In this document: positions 1 to 8,549 of the stretch, in pieces
Numbering within the stretch: the stretch's first letter is position 1
Layout of the letters: every line of letters begins with the position of its first letter
From: Lawsonella clevelandensis
GTDB lineage: Bacteria; Actinomycetota; Actinomycetes; Mycobacteriales; Mycobacteriaceae
Length of the DNA stretch: 64,000 bases
Reading direction: 5' to 3'
Assembly (NCBI RefSeq): GCF_001293125.1
Contig: NZ_CP009312.1
Location: 618,192-682,191 of the forward strand
Program-made: the position numbers and the translations under genes
The notes under the pieces: generated by a model
What the model was told of the DNA's origin: nothing
Database searches by the model: none
What the model saw: only the letters and a program-made list of their open reading frames with translations

Positions 1-104
1 GCGAGCACCTTGTGTCCGTTCTCTAGCTCGATGCGAAACATTGCATTCGGCAGAGGCTCGACAACGCGGCCCTCAACCTCGATGGCTCCCTCTTTCTTGG
101 CCAT
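1..104 (-). CDS. infA: Translation initiation factor IF-1, partial (cut by window edge)
   Basis: The minus-strand reading frame begins [20 protein letters not shown] and continues to the window edge, giving the first 34 residues of IF-1 (usual length about 72). The N-terminal half of the S1/OB fold is clear. IF-1 binds the ribosomal A site with IF-2 and IF-3 during initiation. It follows map in the conserved adk-map-infA order, with a 213-base gap. On the minus strand, positions 164-172 read TGTTATAGG, a weak extended -10, so infA may have its own promoter. A purine-rich AGAGGA lies only a few bases before the ATG. The rest of the gene is outside the window. Confidence 0.93.
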   Translation of the reverse strand, partial: MAKKEGAIEVEGRVVEPLPNAMFRIELENGHKVL

Positions 105-317
105 ATCCTCTACTATCCAGACCGGTAGACGGTCTTTCTCGTTGACAATTATCTGGTGGATCACCTATAACACAAGCGCTTTCGAGACTCTTGGGAGAAC
201 CGCAAGCGATGCGCATGAGGCGCTACTGATCCGTTTGTGGGCACACTTATAGAAAGGTACCGACAAACAAGTCTAGCCATTCGCAGCTAAATGCCGCAAA
301 TCCTGCACAAATGGGGT

Positions 318-1115
318 TTAGGAATCCTCACGGATAGTGAGAATCCGGGGTCCTTCAGCCGTTGCGGCAACGGTGTGTTCCCAGTGTGCCGAGAAAGAGT
401 CATCGTCGGTGATGGTGGTCCAGTTGTCTGAGAGCTCCACCGTCCAGGGGCTTCCCAACGTCAACATGGGCTCAATTGCCAGTACCGAACCTTCTTCGAG
501 GAAGGGGCCGCGGTGGGGTTTACCCTCGTTGGGAAGGTAGGGATCCATGTGCATTTCTCGGCCAATACCGTGTCCACCGAACTCTTTCACGATGGCGAAC
601 GTATAGCCATAGCGACGGGAGGCCTCGTTGGCCGCGACTTCAATGGCGTGGGAGATATCCCCTAATCGGTTCCCCGGCACCATTTGGGCGATACCTGCCG
701 CGAGAACGTCATGAGTCGCGCGGTTGAGGGCAGCAACATCTGCGTCAACAGTGCCGATCTCTACAGTGAGGGCGGAGTCTCCGTGCCATCCATCGAGAAT
801 TGCTCCGCAGTCGATAGAGAGGAGATCCCCCTCTTTGAGGATGGTGCTACGTCGGGGGATGCCATGGACAACGACTTCATTGGGGGATGTACAAATGGAG
901 CCGGGAAAACCATGATAGCCCTTGAAGGAGGGAACGGCACCGGCGTCACGAATCACGCTTTCGGCGAGTGCATCGAGCTCTAATGTGTTCACACCCGGAG
1001 CCGCCGCGGCTTGAACTGCCAGGAGAGCCTGGCCGACGATGCGGCCAGCAGCTTCCATAGCGTCAAGTTCACCGGGGGTCCGGGTGGGAACAGTATGCTT
1101 TTTGAAAATACCCAT
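318..1115 (-). CDS. map: Type I methionine aminopeptidase
   Basis: 265 residues, matching the short actinobacterial MetAP1 form. It removes the initiator methionine from nascent proteins in the cytosol. All pita-bread-fold ligands are present: His84 (VVHG), Asp102 (SIDCG), Asp113 (HGDS), His182 (GGHGIG), Glu215 (AIEPM) and Glu246 (WEHT). There is no N-terminal zinc-finger extension. It lies 15 bases downstream of adk and is probably co-transcribed with secY-adk. Identification is secure. Confidence 0.96.
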   Translation of the reverse strand: MGIFKKHTVPTRTPGELDAMEAAGRIVGQALLAVQAAAAPGVNTLELDALAESVIRDAGAVPSFKGYHGFPGSICTSPNEVVVHGIPRRSTILKEGDLLSIDCGAILDGWHGDSALTVEIGTVDADVAALNRATHDVLAAGIAQMVPGNRLGDISHAIEVAANEASRRYGYTFAIVKEFGGHGIGREMHMDPYLPNEGKPHRGPFLEEGSVLAIEPMLTLGSPWTVELSDNWTTITDDDSFSAHWEHTVAATAEGPRILTIREDS

Positions 1116-1130
1116 GCGTTGGGCGGGCTC

Positions 1131-1676
1131 CTACTTCTGGAGAGCTGCCATGGTGCGCTCGTGAATATCTTCCACGGTGCCCACAGCGTTGATCGGGATG
1201 ATCACATCTTTGTAATAGTCGATGAGGGGTTCAGTCTCGGAGCGGTAGACAGCCATACGGTTGCGGATGACGTCTTCGGTGTCGTCTGCGCGTCCGCGAG
1301 CCAGCATACGCTCGACAACGGTATCTTCATCGACCTGGAACTCCACCACCGCATCAAGGGTAACGCCGCGCCCATCCAGCATTTCCTTGAGGGCATCGGC
1401 CTGCTCAACGGAGCGGGGGAAGCCATCCAGTAGGAAGCCATTCTGAGCGTCAGCTTCGTCGAGGCGTGCATCTACCATACGGTTGGTGAGTTCGGCGGGC
1501 ACGAGGTTTCCGGAGTCCATGTAGCTCTTGGCTTCCAGACCTAGCTCGGTGCCTTCGCCGATGTTGGCACGGAAGAGGTCACCGGTAGAGACGTGGGGAA
1601 TACCAAGCTTTTCAGCGAGGAGAGTGGCTTGGGTGCCTTTACCTGCCCCAGGAGGGCCGACGAGTACGAGTCTCAC
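1131..1676 (-). CDS. adk: Adenylate kinase (short-LID form)
   Basis: 181 residues. It catalyses ATP + AMP to 2 ADP in the cytosol. The P-loop GPPGAGKGT is at residues 7-15 and the NMP-site DGFPR at 84-88. The LID is the short type without zinc cysteines (about residues 127-140), as in mycobacterial Adk. The start is GTG; GTG and the secY stop overlap by four bases (GTGA), indicating translational coupling to secY. map follows 15 bases later. Confidence 0.97.
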   Translation of the reverse strand: MRLVLVGPPGAGKGTQATLLAEKLGIPHVSTGDLFRANIGEGTELGLEAKSYMDSGNLVPAELTNRMVDARLDEADAQNGFLLDGFPRSVEQADALKEMLDGRGVTLDAVVEFQVDEDTVVERMLARGRADDTEDVIRNRMAVYRSETEPLIDYYKDVIIPINAVGTVEDIHERTMAALQK

Positions 1677-3019
1677 TTGAGGAATCCTTCGTAGTTGCGT
1701 TGCATCTGCTGGCTTTCCAGCTGTTTAATCGTGTCGAGGCCAACACTGACAAGAATCAGCACTGCGGTACCACCGAACGGGAAGTTGTGGCCGGAGCCAC
1801 CGGACCCGATGCTGATCAAGAGGTTCGGCAGAATAGCGATAACAGCGAGGTAGAGGGAACCAACGAGGAGGAGTCGGTTCATAACGAAGCCGAGGTACTC
1901 GGCAGTGGGGCGGCCGGGGCGAATGCCGGGGATGAAGCCGCCGTATTTTTTCATGTTGTCAGCCTGCTCGGTGGGATCGAACTGCACCGACACATAGAAG
2001 TATGAGAAGAAGATGATGAGGATGAAGTACAGGAGAGTGTACTGCCAGGTAGAAGGCTGTGTCAGCCAAGTCATCACATGCTTATCCCACCAAGAAGCCT
2101 GCTCTCCAGTTCCCTGAGCTTGCTGCACGATGGTAGTAATGAGCACCGGGACGTAGATAAGGGAGGACGCGAAGATGACGGGGATAACACCGGCCTGGCA
2201 CACCTTCAGCGGCAGGTAGGTAGAGGCACCACCATACATGCGACGGCCGACCATACGCTTGGCGTACTGGACCGGGATACGACGCTGCCCCTGTTCCACG
2301 AAGGTAACGGCAATGATGATGAAAAGCGCAGCAATAACGACAGCCGCGAAACGGAAGCCACCCGACTGGCGGAGAATAGCGGAACCCTCCACCGGCATAC
2401 GGGACGCGATACCAGCAAAGATGAGGAGCGACATACCGTTACCGATACCGCGCTCGGAGACGAGCTCACCCAGCCACATCAGGAGGATAGCACCGGCGGT
2501 CATGACCAAAATAGCCGTGACCATTTCAAGAATCTGGATACCATCGCCTTCACCGGCATCAAAGACCTGTACACCGGGAAGGAACTGGCTGTTCGGAGAG
2601 GCTGCCATGGCCACCACACCGGCAGACTGCAGGAGGGCAAGGGCGACGGTGAGGTAACGCGTGTACTGCGTCATCTTTGTCTGGCCGGACTGACCTTCCT
2701 TCTTCAGCTCTTCGAAGCGAGGGATAACCACAGTCAACAGCTGGACGATAATCGACGCCGTAATGTACGGCATGATGCCGAGGGCAAAGATGGATAGCTG
2801 CAGCAGCGCGCCACCAGAGAACAGGTTAATGAGCTGGTAGACGCCGTTGGAGCCATCGCTCGACTGCATATTGTCGAGGGCGGCTTTCACCGCGGTGTAA
2901 TTCACGCCAGGAGACGGAATCTGGGCGCCAATGCGGTACAGAATAATAATGCCGAGGGTGAACAGGATCTTCCGACGAAGTTCCTTATTCTTCCAGGTGG
3001 CAGCAATGCGTGATGACAC
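1673..3019 (-). CDS. secY: Preprotein translocase channel subunit SecY
   Basis: 448 residues with about ten hydrophobic transmembrane segments, the pore of the Sec translocon for protein export. The plug/TM1 region (residues 18-35) and the conserved cytoplasmic loops, such as the one around [11 protein letters not shown], are typical. The start is GTG, six bases after a strong AGGAGG at 3024-3029. It is preceded by a 202-base gap from rplO holding a hairpin and a perfect TATAAT, so secY-adk-map probably has its own promoter. Its partner secE is at 37.2 kb in this window. Confidence 0.97.
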   Translation of the reverse strand: MSSRIAATWKNKELRRKILFTLGIIILYRIGAQIPSPGVNYTAVKAALDNMQSSDGSNGVYQLINLFSGGALLQLSIFALGIMPYITASIIVQLLTVVIPRFEELKKEGQSGQTKMTQYTRYLTVALALLQSAGVVAMAASPNSQFLPGVQVFDAGEGDGIQILEMVTAILVMTAGAILLMWLGELVSERGIGNGMSLLIFAGIASRMPVEGSAILRQSGGFRFAAVVIAALFIIIAVTFVEQGQRRIPVQYAKRMVGRRMYGGASTYLPLKVCQAGVIPVIFASSLIYVPVLITTIVQQAQGTGEQASWWDKHVMTWLTQPSTWQYTLLYFILIIFFSYFYVSVQFDPTEQADNMKKYGGFIPGIRPGRPTAEYLGFVMNRLLLVGSLYLAVIAILPNLLISIGSGGSGHNFPFGGTAVLILVSVGLDTIKQLESQQMQRNYEGFLK

Positions 3020-3140
3020 TTATCCTCCTGCCAGAGCAGCCCTGATAGAGCTGCAGCTGTGACATGTGTGTGACGGAGTGTCTCCGTCGACTAGGACTGC
3101 GGCTACGGGGGAACCGCAGCGACTATTCGAGAATATCAGG

Positions 3141-3200
3141 ATTATAGAGAAAGGGTGACCACGGGTCGCCTTCCAGTGGAAATGCGACCACGTGGTCACC
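3141..3200 (-). promoter_or_regulatory. Hairpin plus TATAAT promoter between rplO and secY
   Basis: Positions 3154-3200 form a long inverted repeat: arms 3154-3169 and 3184-3200 pair over 16 bp with one bulged base, and the loop contains a further TTCC/GGAA pairing. Just downstream on the minus strand a perfect TATAAT lies at 3141-3146. The -35 position (about 17 bases upstream) falls inside the hairpin arm and is a poor match. The tract after the hairpin (CTTTCTCT) is only moderately U-rich. It could be a terminator for the spc operon, a secY promoter, or both. Confidence 0.6.
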
Positions 3201-3221
3201 ACTACTGTCTCTGGGCGAAGA

Positions 3222-3668
3222 CTAGGCTTCGACGACGGTCACAGAACCGCCAGCAGCCTCAATCTTTTCCTTGGCAGCACCGGAGAACTTGTGGGCGCTT
3301 ACCTGGACGGCTACGTCGATGTCGCCCTGGGCGAGCACCTTGACGAGCTCGTTCTTCTTCACGAGGCCAACTGCCTGGAGATCGTCGAGGGATACCTCGC
3401 CGCCCTTGGGGAACAGGCGTGCCAGGTCGGTAACGTTGACAACGGCGTATTCCTTGCGAGCCGGGTTCTTGAATCCCTTGAGCTTCGGCAGACGCATGTG
3501 AATAGGCATCTGGCCACCTTCGAATGCCGGGGAGACATTCTTGCGGGCCTTCGTACCCTTGGTACCGCGTCCAGCGGTCTTACCCTTGGAGCCTTCACCA
3601 CGACCGACGCGAGTCTTAGCCTTGGTGGAGCCTTCTGCAGGCTTCAGATCATGCAGTTTAATGGTCAT
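3222..3668 (-). CDS. rplO: 50S ribosomal protein L15
   Basis: 148 residues with the basic glycine-rich N terminus typical of L15 ([18 protein letters not shown]) followed by the globular domain ending near [10 protein letters not shown]15 is a late-assembly protein of the large subunit. It lies 3 bases after rpmD in the spc operon and is its last gene; a hairpin and a 202-base gap follow before secY. Confidence 0.97.
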   Translation of the reverse strand: MTIKLHDLKPAEGSTKAKTRVGRGEGSKGKTAGRGTKGTKARKNVSPAFEGGQMPIHMRLPKLKGFKNPARKEYAVVNVTDLARLFPKGGEVSLDDLQAVGLVKKNELVKVLAQGDIDVAVQVSAHKFSGAAKEKIEAAGGSVTVVEA

Positions 3669-3671
3669 GTT

Positions 3672-3857
3672 TTACTCTCCCGCTACTTCTTCGACCTCGA
3701 CGAGGTGGCGAACAGCGTTGATCAGACCACGGACCTGCGGGGTGTCCTCGCGAACCACGGACTGATGGATTTTACGCAGACCGAGGGTACGCAGGGAAGC
3801 CTTCTGGTTTGCCTTGCTGCCCACGGTGCCGCGCACCTGAGTCACCTTAAGTGCCAT
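3672..3857 (-). CDS. rpmD: 50S ribosomal protein L30
   Basis: 61 residues, the normal length for bacterial L30. The frame starts [19 protein letters not shown], matching the L30 family, and has the conserved [10 protein letters not shown] segment. It lies between rpsE (2-base gap) and rplO (3-base gap), the conserved spc order. Confidence 0.95.
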   Translation of the reverse strand: MALKVTQVRGTVGSKANQKASLRTLGLRKIHQSVVREDTPQVRGLINAVRHLVEVEEVAGE

Positions 3858-3859
3858 GA

Positions 3860-4483
3860 CTATGCCTCCTGTCCTGCGGCGCGCTTACGCAGCATACCGG
3901 CCGGAGCAACCTCGTCCACAGCCTTGCCACGACGGGCAGCAACAGCTTCAGGACGCTGGAGTTGCTTGAGGGCATCTACAGTTGCGTGCACAACGTTGAT
4001 GGAGTTGTCACTACCCAGCGACTTGCAGAGAATGTCGGAGATACCGGCGGCTTCGAGCACTGCACGGGCAGCGCCACCAGCAATCACACCAGTACCTTCG
4101 GAGGCGGGACGCATCATTACGACACCAGCGGAATCCTCACCCTGGACCGGGTGGGGAATGGTGGTACCGATGATCGGCACGCGGAAGAAGTTCTTGCGAG
4201 CTTCTTCAACGCCTTTGGAGATGGCGGCAGGAACTTCCTTGGCCTTGCCGTAGCCCACACCGACCATGCCCTTGCCGTCGCCAACGACGACGAGAGCGGT
4301 GAAGCTGAAGCGACGACCACCCTTCACGACCTTGGCAACGCGGTTGATGGTGACAACGCGCTCGATGTAGTTGTTTTCCTTTTCCTCGTTCCGAGCGTTG
4401 TTGCGCTCATCACGACGACCGCGACGCTGCTCGCGGCTGTTGGCGGAATTCTCTCCGCCTTCACGACGCTGACGTTCTGCCAT
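3860..4483 (-). CDS. rpsE: 30S ribosomal protein S5
   Basis: 207 residues. A charged, low-complexity N-terminal extension (residues 1-38, rich in Arg/Glu/Asn) precedes the S5 double-stranded-RNA-binding domain ([21 protein letters not shown]) and the C-terminal domain. S5 acts in decoding fidelity and 30S assembly. The extension is typical of actinobacterial S5. The start codon overlaps the rplR stop by one base (TAATG). Confidence 0.97.
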   Translation of the reverse strand: MAERQRREGGENSANSREQRRGRRDERNNARNEEKENNYIERVVTINRVAKVVKGGRRFSFTALVVVGDGKGMVGVGYGKAKEVPAAISKGVEEARKNFFRVPIIGTTIPHPVQGEDSAGVVMMRPASEGTGVIAGGAARAVLEAAGISDILCKSLGSDNSINVVHATVDALKQLQRPEAVAARRGKAVDEVAPAGMLRKRAAGQEA

Positions 4484-4875
4484 TAGAACTCCAGACCTCC
4501 TTCACGAGCGGCATCGGCGAGGGCGGCGATGCGGCCGTGGTACTTGTTACCACCACGGTCGAACACGACGCTTTCGATACCTGCGGCCTTGGCGCGGGCG
4601 GCAATGAGCTCGCCAACCTTAGCGGCCTTGGCCTTCTTGTCGCCTTCCAGGGCACGCACATCAGCTTCGATGGAGGAAGCTGCGGCGAGGGTGTGTCCAG
4701 CCAGATCGTCGATGATCTGAACGTGGATGTTGCGGGTAGAGCGGTTCACGACCATACGGGGGCGTGCGGCGGTACCAGCAACCTTCTTGCGCAGACGGGC
4801 GTGGCGGCGGGCACGGGAGGCACGACGCTTGGTGGACTCGTCCTTACCAATATTCTGACGCTTGTCTTCAGCCAT
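4483..4875 (-). CDS. rplR: 50S ribosomal protein L18
   Basis: 130 residues. L18 binds 5S rRNA with L5 and L25. The basic N terminus and the core ([20 protein letters not shown]) are conserved, and the C terminus ([19 protein letters not shown]) is the usual one. It lies 2 bases after rplF and overlaps rpsE by one base. Confidence 0.97.
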   Translation of the reverse strand: MAEDKRQNIGKDESTKRRASRARRHARLRKKVAGTAARPRMVVNRSTRNIHVQIIDDLAGHTLAAASSIEADVRALEGDKKAKAAKVGELIAARAKAAGIESVVFDRGGNKYHGRIAALADAAREGGLEF

Positions 4876-4877
4876 GC

Positions 4878-5417
4878 TTACTTACCAGCCTTTCCGACCT
4901 TGCGGCGAATCTGCTCGCCTTCGTAACGGATGCCCTTGCCCTTGTAGGGGTCGGTCTTCCGCAGACGACGGATATTGGCGGCAACCTGGCCGACGAGCTG
5001 CTTATCAATGCCGCTCACGGCGAACTTGGTGGCGCCATCGGTGGTGAAGGTGATGCCTTCTGGAGCCTCGACGGGCACAGTGTGGCTGTAGCCGAGGGAG
5101 AACTCGAGGTCCTTGCCCTTCTGCAGCACACGGTAACCAACGCCGTAGATTTCCATCTTCTTGGTGTAGCCCTCGGTAACACCGATCACCATGTTGTTGA
5201 TGAGGGTGCGGGAAAGGCCGTGCAGGGCACGGTTTTCGCGCTCGTCATTAGGACGCTCAACGACAATGGCACCGTCTTCGTTACGAGACACCTTCATGGG
5301 CTCAGAAACAGTCAGAGAGAGAGTGCCCTTGGGACCCTTCACCTCGACGTCCTGGCCATCGATTTCCACTTCCACATTGGCCGGAACGACAATGGGATTC
5401 TTACCAATACGTGACAT
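4878..5417 (-). CDS. rplF: 50S ribosomal protein L6
   Basis: 179 residues, standard length. It starts [20 protein letters not shown] and ends with the L6 signature region ([20 protein letters not shown]). L6 lies near the factor-binding site and has two repeated L6 domains. The upstream gap to rpsH is 14 bases. Confidence 0.97.
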   Translation of the reverse strand: MSRIGKNPIVVPANVEVEIDGQDVEVKGPKGTLSLTVSEPMKVSRNEDGAIVVERPNDERENRALHGLSRTLINNMVIGVTEGYTKKMEIYGVGYRVLQKGKDLEFSLGYSHTVPVEAPEGITFTTDGATKFAVSGIDKQLVGQVAANIRRLRKTDPYKGKGIRYEGEQIRRKVGKAGK

Positions 5418-5431
5418 TGTGCCAGTCCTCC

Positions 5432-5830
5432 TTACCAGACGTAGGCGAGGACTTCCCCACCTACACCCTTCTCGGTTGCCTGACGGTCGGTCAGCAGACC
5501 CTGGGAGGTGGAGATGATGGCCACACCCAGGCCGCCCAGTACGGTCGGCAGGTTATCGGACTTGGCGTACACGCGGAGACCCGGCTTGGAGATACGACGT
5601 AGTCCAAGAATTCCCGGCTCACGGGAAGAGCTGTACTTAAGCTCGAGGGTGAGGGTCTTGCCAACCTTGGCGTCTTCGACGGTGTAGTTGGCGATGTAGC
5701 CCTCGTTCTTCAAGATCTCCGCAATGTTGATCTTGAGTTTGGAGGCCGGCATTGCGACCTCGCTGTGGAATGCAGAGCTCGCGTTACGAACGCGCGTAAG
5801 CATATCTGCGATCGGATCGGTCATCGACAT
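5432..5830 (-). CDS. rpsH: 30S ribosomal protein S8
   Basis: 132 residues from the start chosen at 5830 ([17 protein letters not shown]), the family length; the open frame extends 14 codons further upstream but that part does not resemble S8. AAAGG lies about 12 bases before this ATG; a second ATG two codons later is the other candidate. S8 binds the central domain of 16S rRNA and represses the spc operon in E. coli. rpsN, often found between rplE and rpsH, is absent here. Confidence 0.95.
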   Translation of the reverse strand: MSMTDPIADMLTRVRNASSAFHSEVAMPASKLKINIAEILKNEGYIANYTVEDAKVGKTLTLELKYSSSREPGILGLRRISKPGLRVYAKSDNLPTVLGGLGVAIISTSQGLLTDRQATEKGVGGEVLAYVW

Positions 5831-5955
5831 GAGCGATCTTCTACCTTTCTCGCCGTGGTTCCCATGCAACATGCGGCGGATTCCCGCCTCATCGTGGGCC
5901 TTCTGCGAAGTAATTTGGGAACCGAACTGGTTATCCAGTCCGGCAGGTTCTGCGT

Positions 5956-5984
5956 GGCTGGGTCAGCGTGTGCTGCTCCCAGCC
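5956..5984 (-). other. Hairpin in the rplE-rpsH gap
   Basis: GGCTGGG at 5956-5962 pairs with CCCAGCC at 5978-5984, and AGC/GCT inside extends the stem. It sits 16 bases after the rplE stop in a 169-base gap (5831-5999). No U-tract follows, so it is not a convincing intrinsic terminator. The gap holds no open frame resembling rpsN. It may be an RNA-processing or regulatory structure ahead of rpsH. Confidence 0.35.
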
Positions 5985-5999
5985 TCACAGCGCCTCAAC

Positions 6000-6563
6000 T
6001 TATTTGTTGTTCTTCTTGAAGGGGAAGCCCAGCTCACGGAGGAGAGCACGTCCCTCATCATCGTTCACCGCGGTGGTCACGACAGTGATGTCCATGCCGC
6101 GCGGGAAGTCAATCTTGTCAATGTCCAGCTCGTGGAACATAGACTGTTCGGTGAGACCGAAGGTGTAGTTGCCGTGGCCATCGAACTGCTGGTCAGACAG
6201 ACCGCGGAAGTCGCGAATACGCGGCAGAGCGGTGGTCAGCAAGCGGTCGAGAAATTCCCACATGCGGTCGCCACGCAGGGTGACGCGAGCGCCAATAGCC
6301 TGGCCTTCGCGCAGTTTGAAGTTAGCGATGGACTTGCGGGCACGACGGATTTCCGGCTTCTGGCCGGTGATGGCGGTGAGGTCTTCCACAGCACCGTTGA
6401 TGCGCTTGGCATCATGGGCGGCGGCGCCAACACCCATGTTGACGACAACCTTCGTGAGACCCGGGATCTGCATGACGTTCTCGTAGGTGAATTCCTTCTG
6501 GAGAGCGTCCTTAATCTCGGTCTGGTAGCGGGTCTTCAGACGGGGGGTAAGGGCATCGGTCAT
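6000..6563 (-). CDS. rplE: 50S ribosomal protein L5
   Basis: 187 residues. L5 binds 5S rRNA and contacts the P-site tRNA. Conserved parts include the [16 protein letters not shown] segment near residue 31 and the C-terminal [20 protein letters not shown]. It is 2 bases downstream of rplX. A 169-base gap without rpsN follows before rpsH. Confidence 0.97.
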   Translation of the reverse strand: MTDALTPRLKTRYQTEIKDALQKEFTYENVMQIPGLTKVVVNMGVGAAAHDAKRINGAVEDLTAITGQKPEIRRARKSIANFKLREGQAIGARVTLRGDRMWEFLDRLLTTALPRIRDFRGLSDQQFDGHGNYTFGLTEQSMFHELDIDKIDFPRGMDITVVTTAVNDDEGRALLRELGFPFKKNNK

Positions 6564-6565
6564 GA

Positions 6566-6880
6566 TTAGAGATCCTTCCCACTCCGGCGAGAGATACGGA
6601 CATTCTTGCCGTTCTCGTCCTTGCGATAACCCACCCGGGTCGGGGTGCCGTCGGCGTCAAGAACCATGACGTTAGACACGTGGATGGGGGCTTCCTGAGT
6701 GACAATTCCACCGGACTGTGCGCCGACTTCGTTGGCAGAGTTAGCGGTGTGCTTCTTAATGCGGTTAACGCCTTCAACGAGGACCTTGTTGGTCTTCGGA
6801 TAGGCCTCGATGACCTTGCCCTCGACGCCCTTGTCCTTACCGGAGATGACGAGAACCTTATCGCCCTTGCGTACCTTCAT
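6566..6880 (-). CDS. rplX: 50S ribosomal protein L24
   Basis: 104 residues with the N-terminal KOW motif ([20 protein letters not shown]) typical of L24, an early assembly initiator of the 50S subunit. The start overlaps the rplN stop by one base (TAATG), and rplE follows 2 bases later. Confidence 0.97.
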   Translation of the reverse strand: MKVRKGDKVLVISGKDKGVEGKVIEAYPKTNKVLVEGVNRIKKHTANSANEVGAQSGGIVTQEAPIHVSNVMVLDADGTPTRVGYRKDENGKNVRISRRSGKDL

Positions 6881-7248
6881 TACAGCACCTCCGGAGCGAG
6901 AGAAATGATCTTCATGAAGCGACGGTCGCGCAACTCACGAGCGACGGGTCCGAAGATACGGGTGCCGCGAGGCTCGTTGTCATTCTTGATGATGACAGCA
7001 GCGTTCTCGTCGAAACGAATGTAGGAGCCGTCGGGACGACGGGTTTCCTTCTTAGCGCGAACGATGACGGCCTTGACGACATCGCCCTTCTTAACATTGC
7101 CGCCGGGAATGGCTTCCTTAACAGAGGCGACGATGACGTCGCCGATCCCGGCGTAGTGGCGGCCGGAACCACCGAGAACACGGATGCACAGCAGCTCGCG
7201 TGCACCAGTGTTGTCGGCGACCTTAAGCCGCGACTCTTGCTGAATCAT
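6880..7248 (-). CDS. rplN: 50S ribosomal protein L14
   Basis: 122 residues from the ATG at 7248 ([20 protein letters not shown]), the exact family length; AGGAG lies 6 bases upstream. The frame is open much further upstream but that part is not L14-like. L14 forms an intersubunit bridge and is the binding site of RsfS. It is the first gene of the spc operon here. The upstream neighbour is not rpsQ but a secreted protein gene, so rplN must have its own promoter or read-through transcription. Confidence 0.95.
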   Translation of the reverse strand: MIQQESRLKVADNTGARELLCIRVLGGSGRHYAGIGDVIVASVKEAIPGGNVKKGDVVKAVIVRAKKETRRPDGSYIRFDENAAVIIKNDNEPRGTRIFGPVARELRDRRFMKIISLAPEVL

Positions 7249-7470
7249 TGTTACTCCTGACCAGGAAATCTTGTACGTATATGAGATTTCCGACCTACAT
7301 ATACGCGGTCTAGTGAAATGTGTTGCTATCCAACTGGCACAAGCTAATTCACCTTGGGTAAGGCGATCCGATCCGCACACCGACAAAAGCGGCGATGGGC
7401 ACAGCTGTGCCCTGTACAGACAGCAACTTTTCAAGTATAGAATCCCGCAGGTAAATGACCAAATTTACGG

Positions 7471-8286
7471 TTACTGCAGCCAGGTCCCCTGCTGCGCGAA
7501 ATCCTCCAGATAGGCCGTCGTTACGCCGAAGCAGATCCCGATGGTGTCCAACGAAGTCGAGAGCATTGAGGTGTAGAGCCCCACGGTGGTATTGCGATTG
7601 ATGACCAGCGGGCTGCCGGGGATGGCAAAACGGGGTTCACAGCTGAATGCGAAGGTGGAGACTCCATCAGCATCGTCACTGGGGTAGCTGAGTACAAGTG
7701 GATTGTCAAGGCTGTGTGCGCCACGCCCGAAGTAGTCCAGCCGGTTGATGAACGGACGTGGGTGCTTTCCGCGGGGCAGGTTCGGGTAACTGTGGCCCTG
7801 CCGGACATGCTTGTCGAAGCGGATGACAGCGAGAAAGGAGTCGGCCTTGTCGTGAGCGACAATCTCTCCCACCCGCTGTGTTTGGCCGCGCTGTCCCAGT
7901 TTAGAGACGACGGTGCCGGTGGAGCCGCAGGCAGTGGTGGTGATGCCGTAGAACACTCCGTCGCGTTGAAAGAGGTATCCTGCCATGCACTCAGTAATGT
8001 GTAGACCATCCGTTTGTATGCTGGCGATATGTACGAGCGGATCAGTTTGGTGGACGACATTGAACTCGTCGACTGTTTCTCCGGTGGGTGCAGTGACGAG
8101 GGTTGGTCCAGGGAATTCGGAGTGGATCGGGGCAGCCGTAGCCACCGCTCCCCCGGCCAGCGAGCTCAGCAAAGAAAGAGCACTCGTGGCCGAGCACATA
8201 CGCCGAACTAGGCGCTGACGACGGTGTGAAACAGTGGCGTGAAAGGTGATCCAGGGGGAAAGGATGCGGGCGGCGCGGGACTTCAT
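7471..8286 (-). CDS. Secreted chymotrypsin-fold protein, probable inactive protease homologue
   Basis: 271 residues from the ATG at 8286. A long basic N terminus is followed by a hydrophobic stretch (about residues 31-47) and an Ala-rich cleavage site near residue 52, so it should be exported. The rest resembles actinobacterial trypsin/streptogrisin-like proteins: two cysteines at 100 and 120 bracket the usual His loop (TAGHC reads TTACG here), DSFLAVIRFD at 149-158 matches the catalytic Asp strand, and GSPLV at 224-228 matches the region after the nucleophile. By eye, His is replaced by Ala119 and Ser by Pro223 while Asp149 remains. The start has no clear ribosome-binding site but GATACT five bases upstream suggests a leaderless mRNA; ATG at 8199 is another possible start. 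It sits between the S10 and spc operons. Confidence 0.7.
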   Translation of the reverse strand: MKSRAARILSPWITFHATVSHRRQRLVRRMCSATSALSLLSSLAGGAVATAAPIHSEFPGPTLVTAPTGETVDEFNVVHQTDPLVHIASIQTDGLHITECMAGYLFQRDGVFYGITTTACGSTGTVVSKLGQRGQTQRVGEIVAHDKADSFLAVIRFDKHVRQGHSYPNLPRGKHPRPFINRLDYFGRGAHSLDNPLVLSYPSDDADGVSTFAFSCEPRFAIPGSPLVINRNTTVGLYTSMLSTSLDTIGICFGVTTAYLEDFAQQGTWLQ

Positions 8287-8468
8287 TGCGCAGTATCTAC
8301 TTATCTCGACTATGAAGAGGTGTGGATGGGGACTGAGCGATTGGATGGTGGGGAGTACACCAGCGAGAGATAGTGAGTGTGACAATACTGGGTTTACTCC
8401 ACCTTGGGGGAGAGAACAAGAGAGACCCGCTGTTTTCTTGTGCACTCCTTTACACTCCCGACATACCA

Positions 8469-8510
8469 CAGGGGAGACCCATCATCGTGGCCGGTGACGG
8501 GCCTCCCCTG
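8469..8510 (-). terminator. Hairpin downstream of the FGGY kinase gene
   Basis: CAGGGGAG at 8469-8476 pairs with CTCCCCTG at 8503-8510, extended inward by CCC (8478-8480) with GGG (8499-8501). It lies 40 bases after the kinase stop on the minus strand. No U-run follows, so termination would be weak or factor-dependent. The rest of the 8287-8549 gap shows no further gene. Confidence 0.45.
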
Positions 8511-8549
8511 AGACTAGGTGAGCATTCGTGCTTGGAGGAATTGCTGTCT

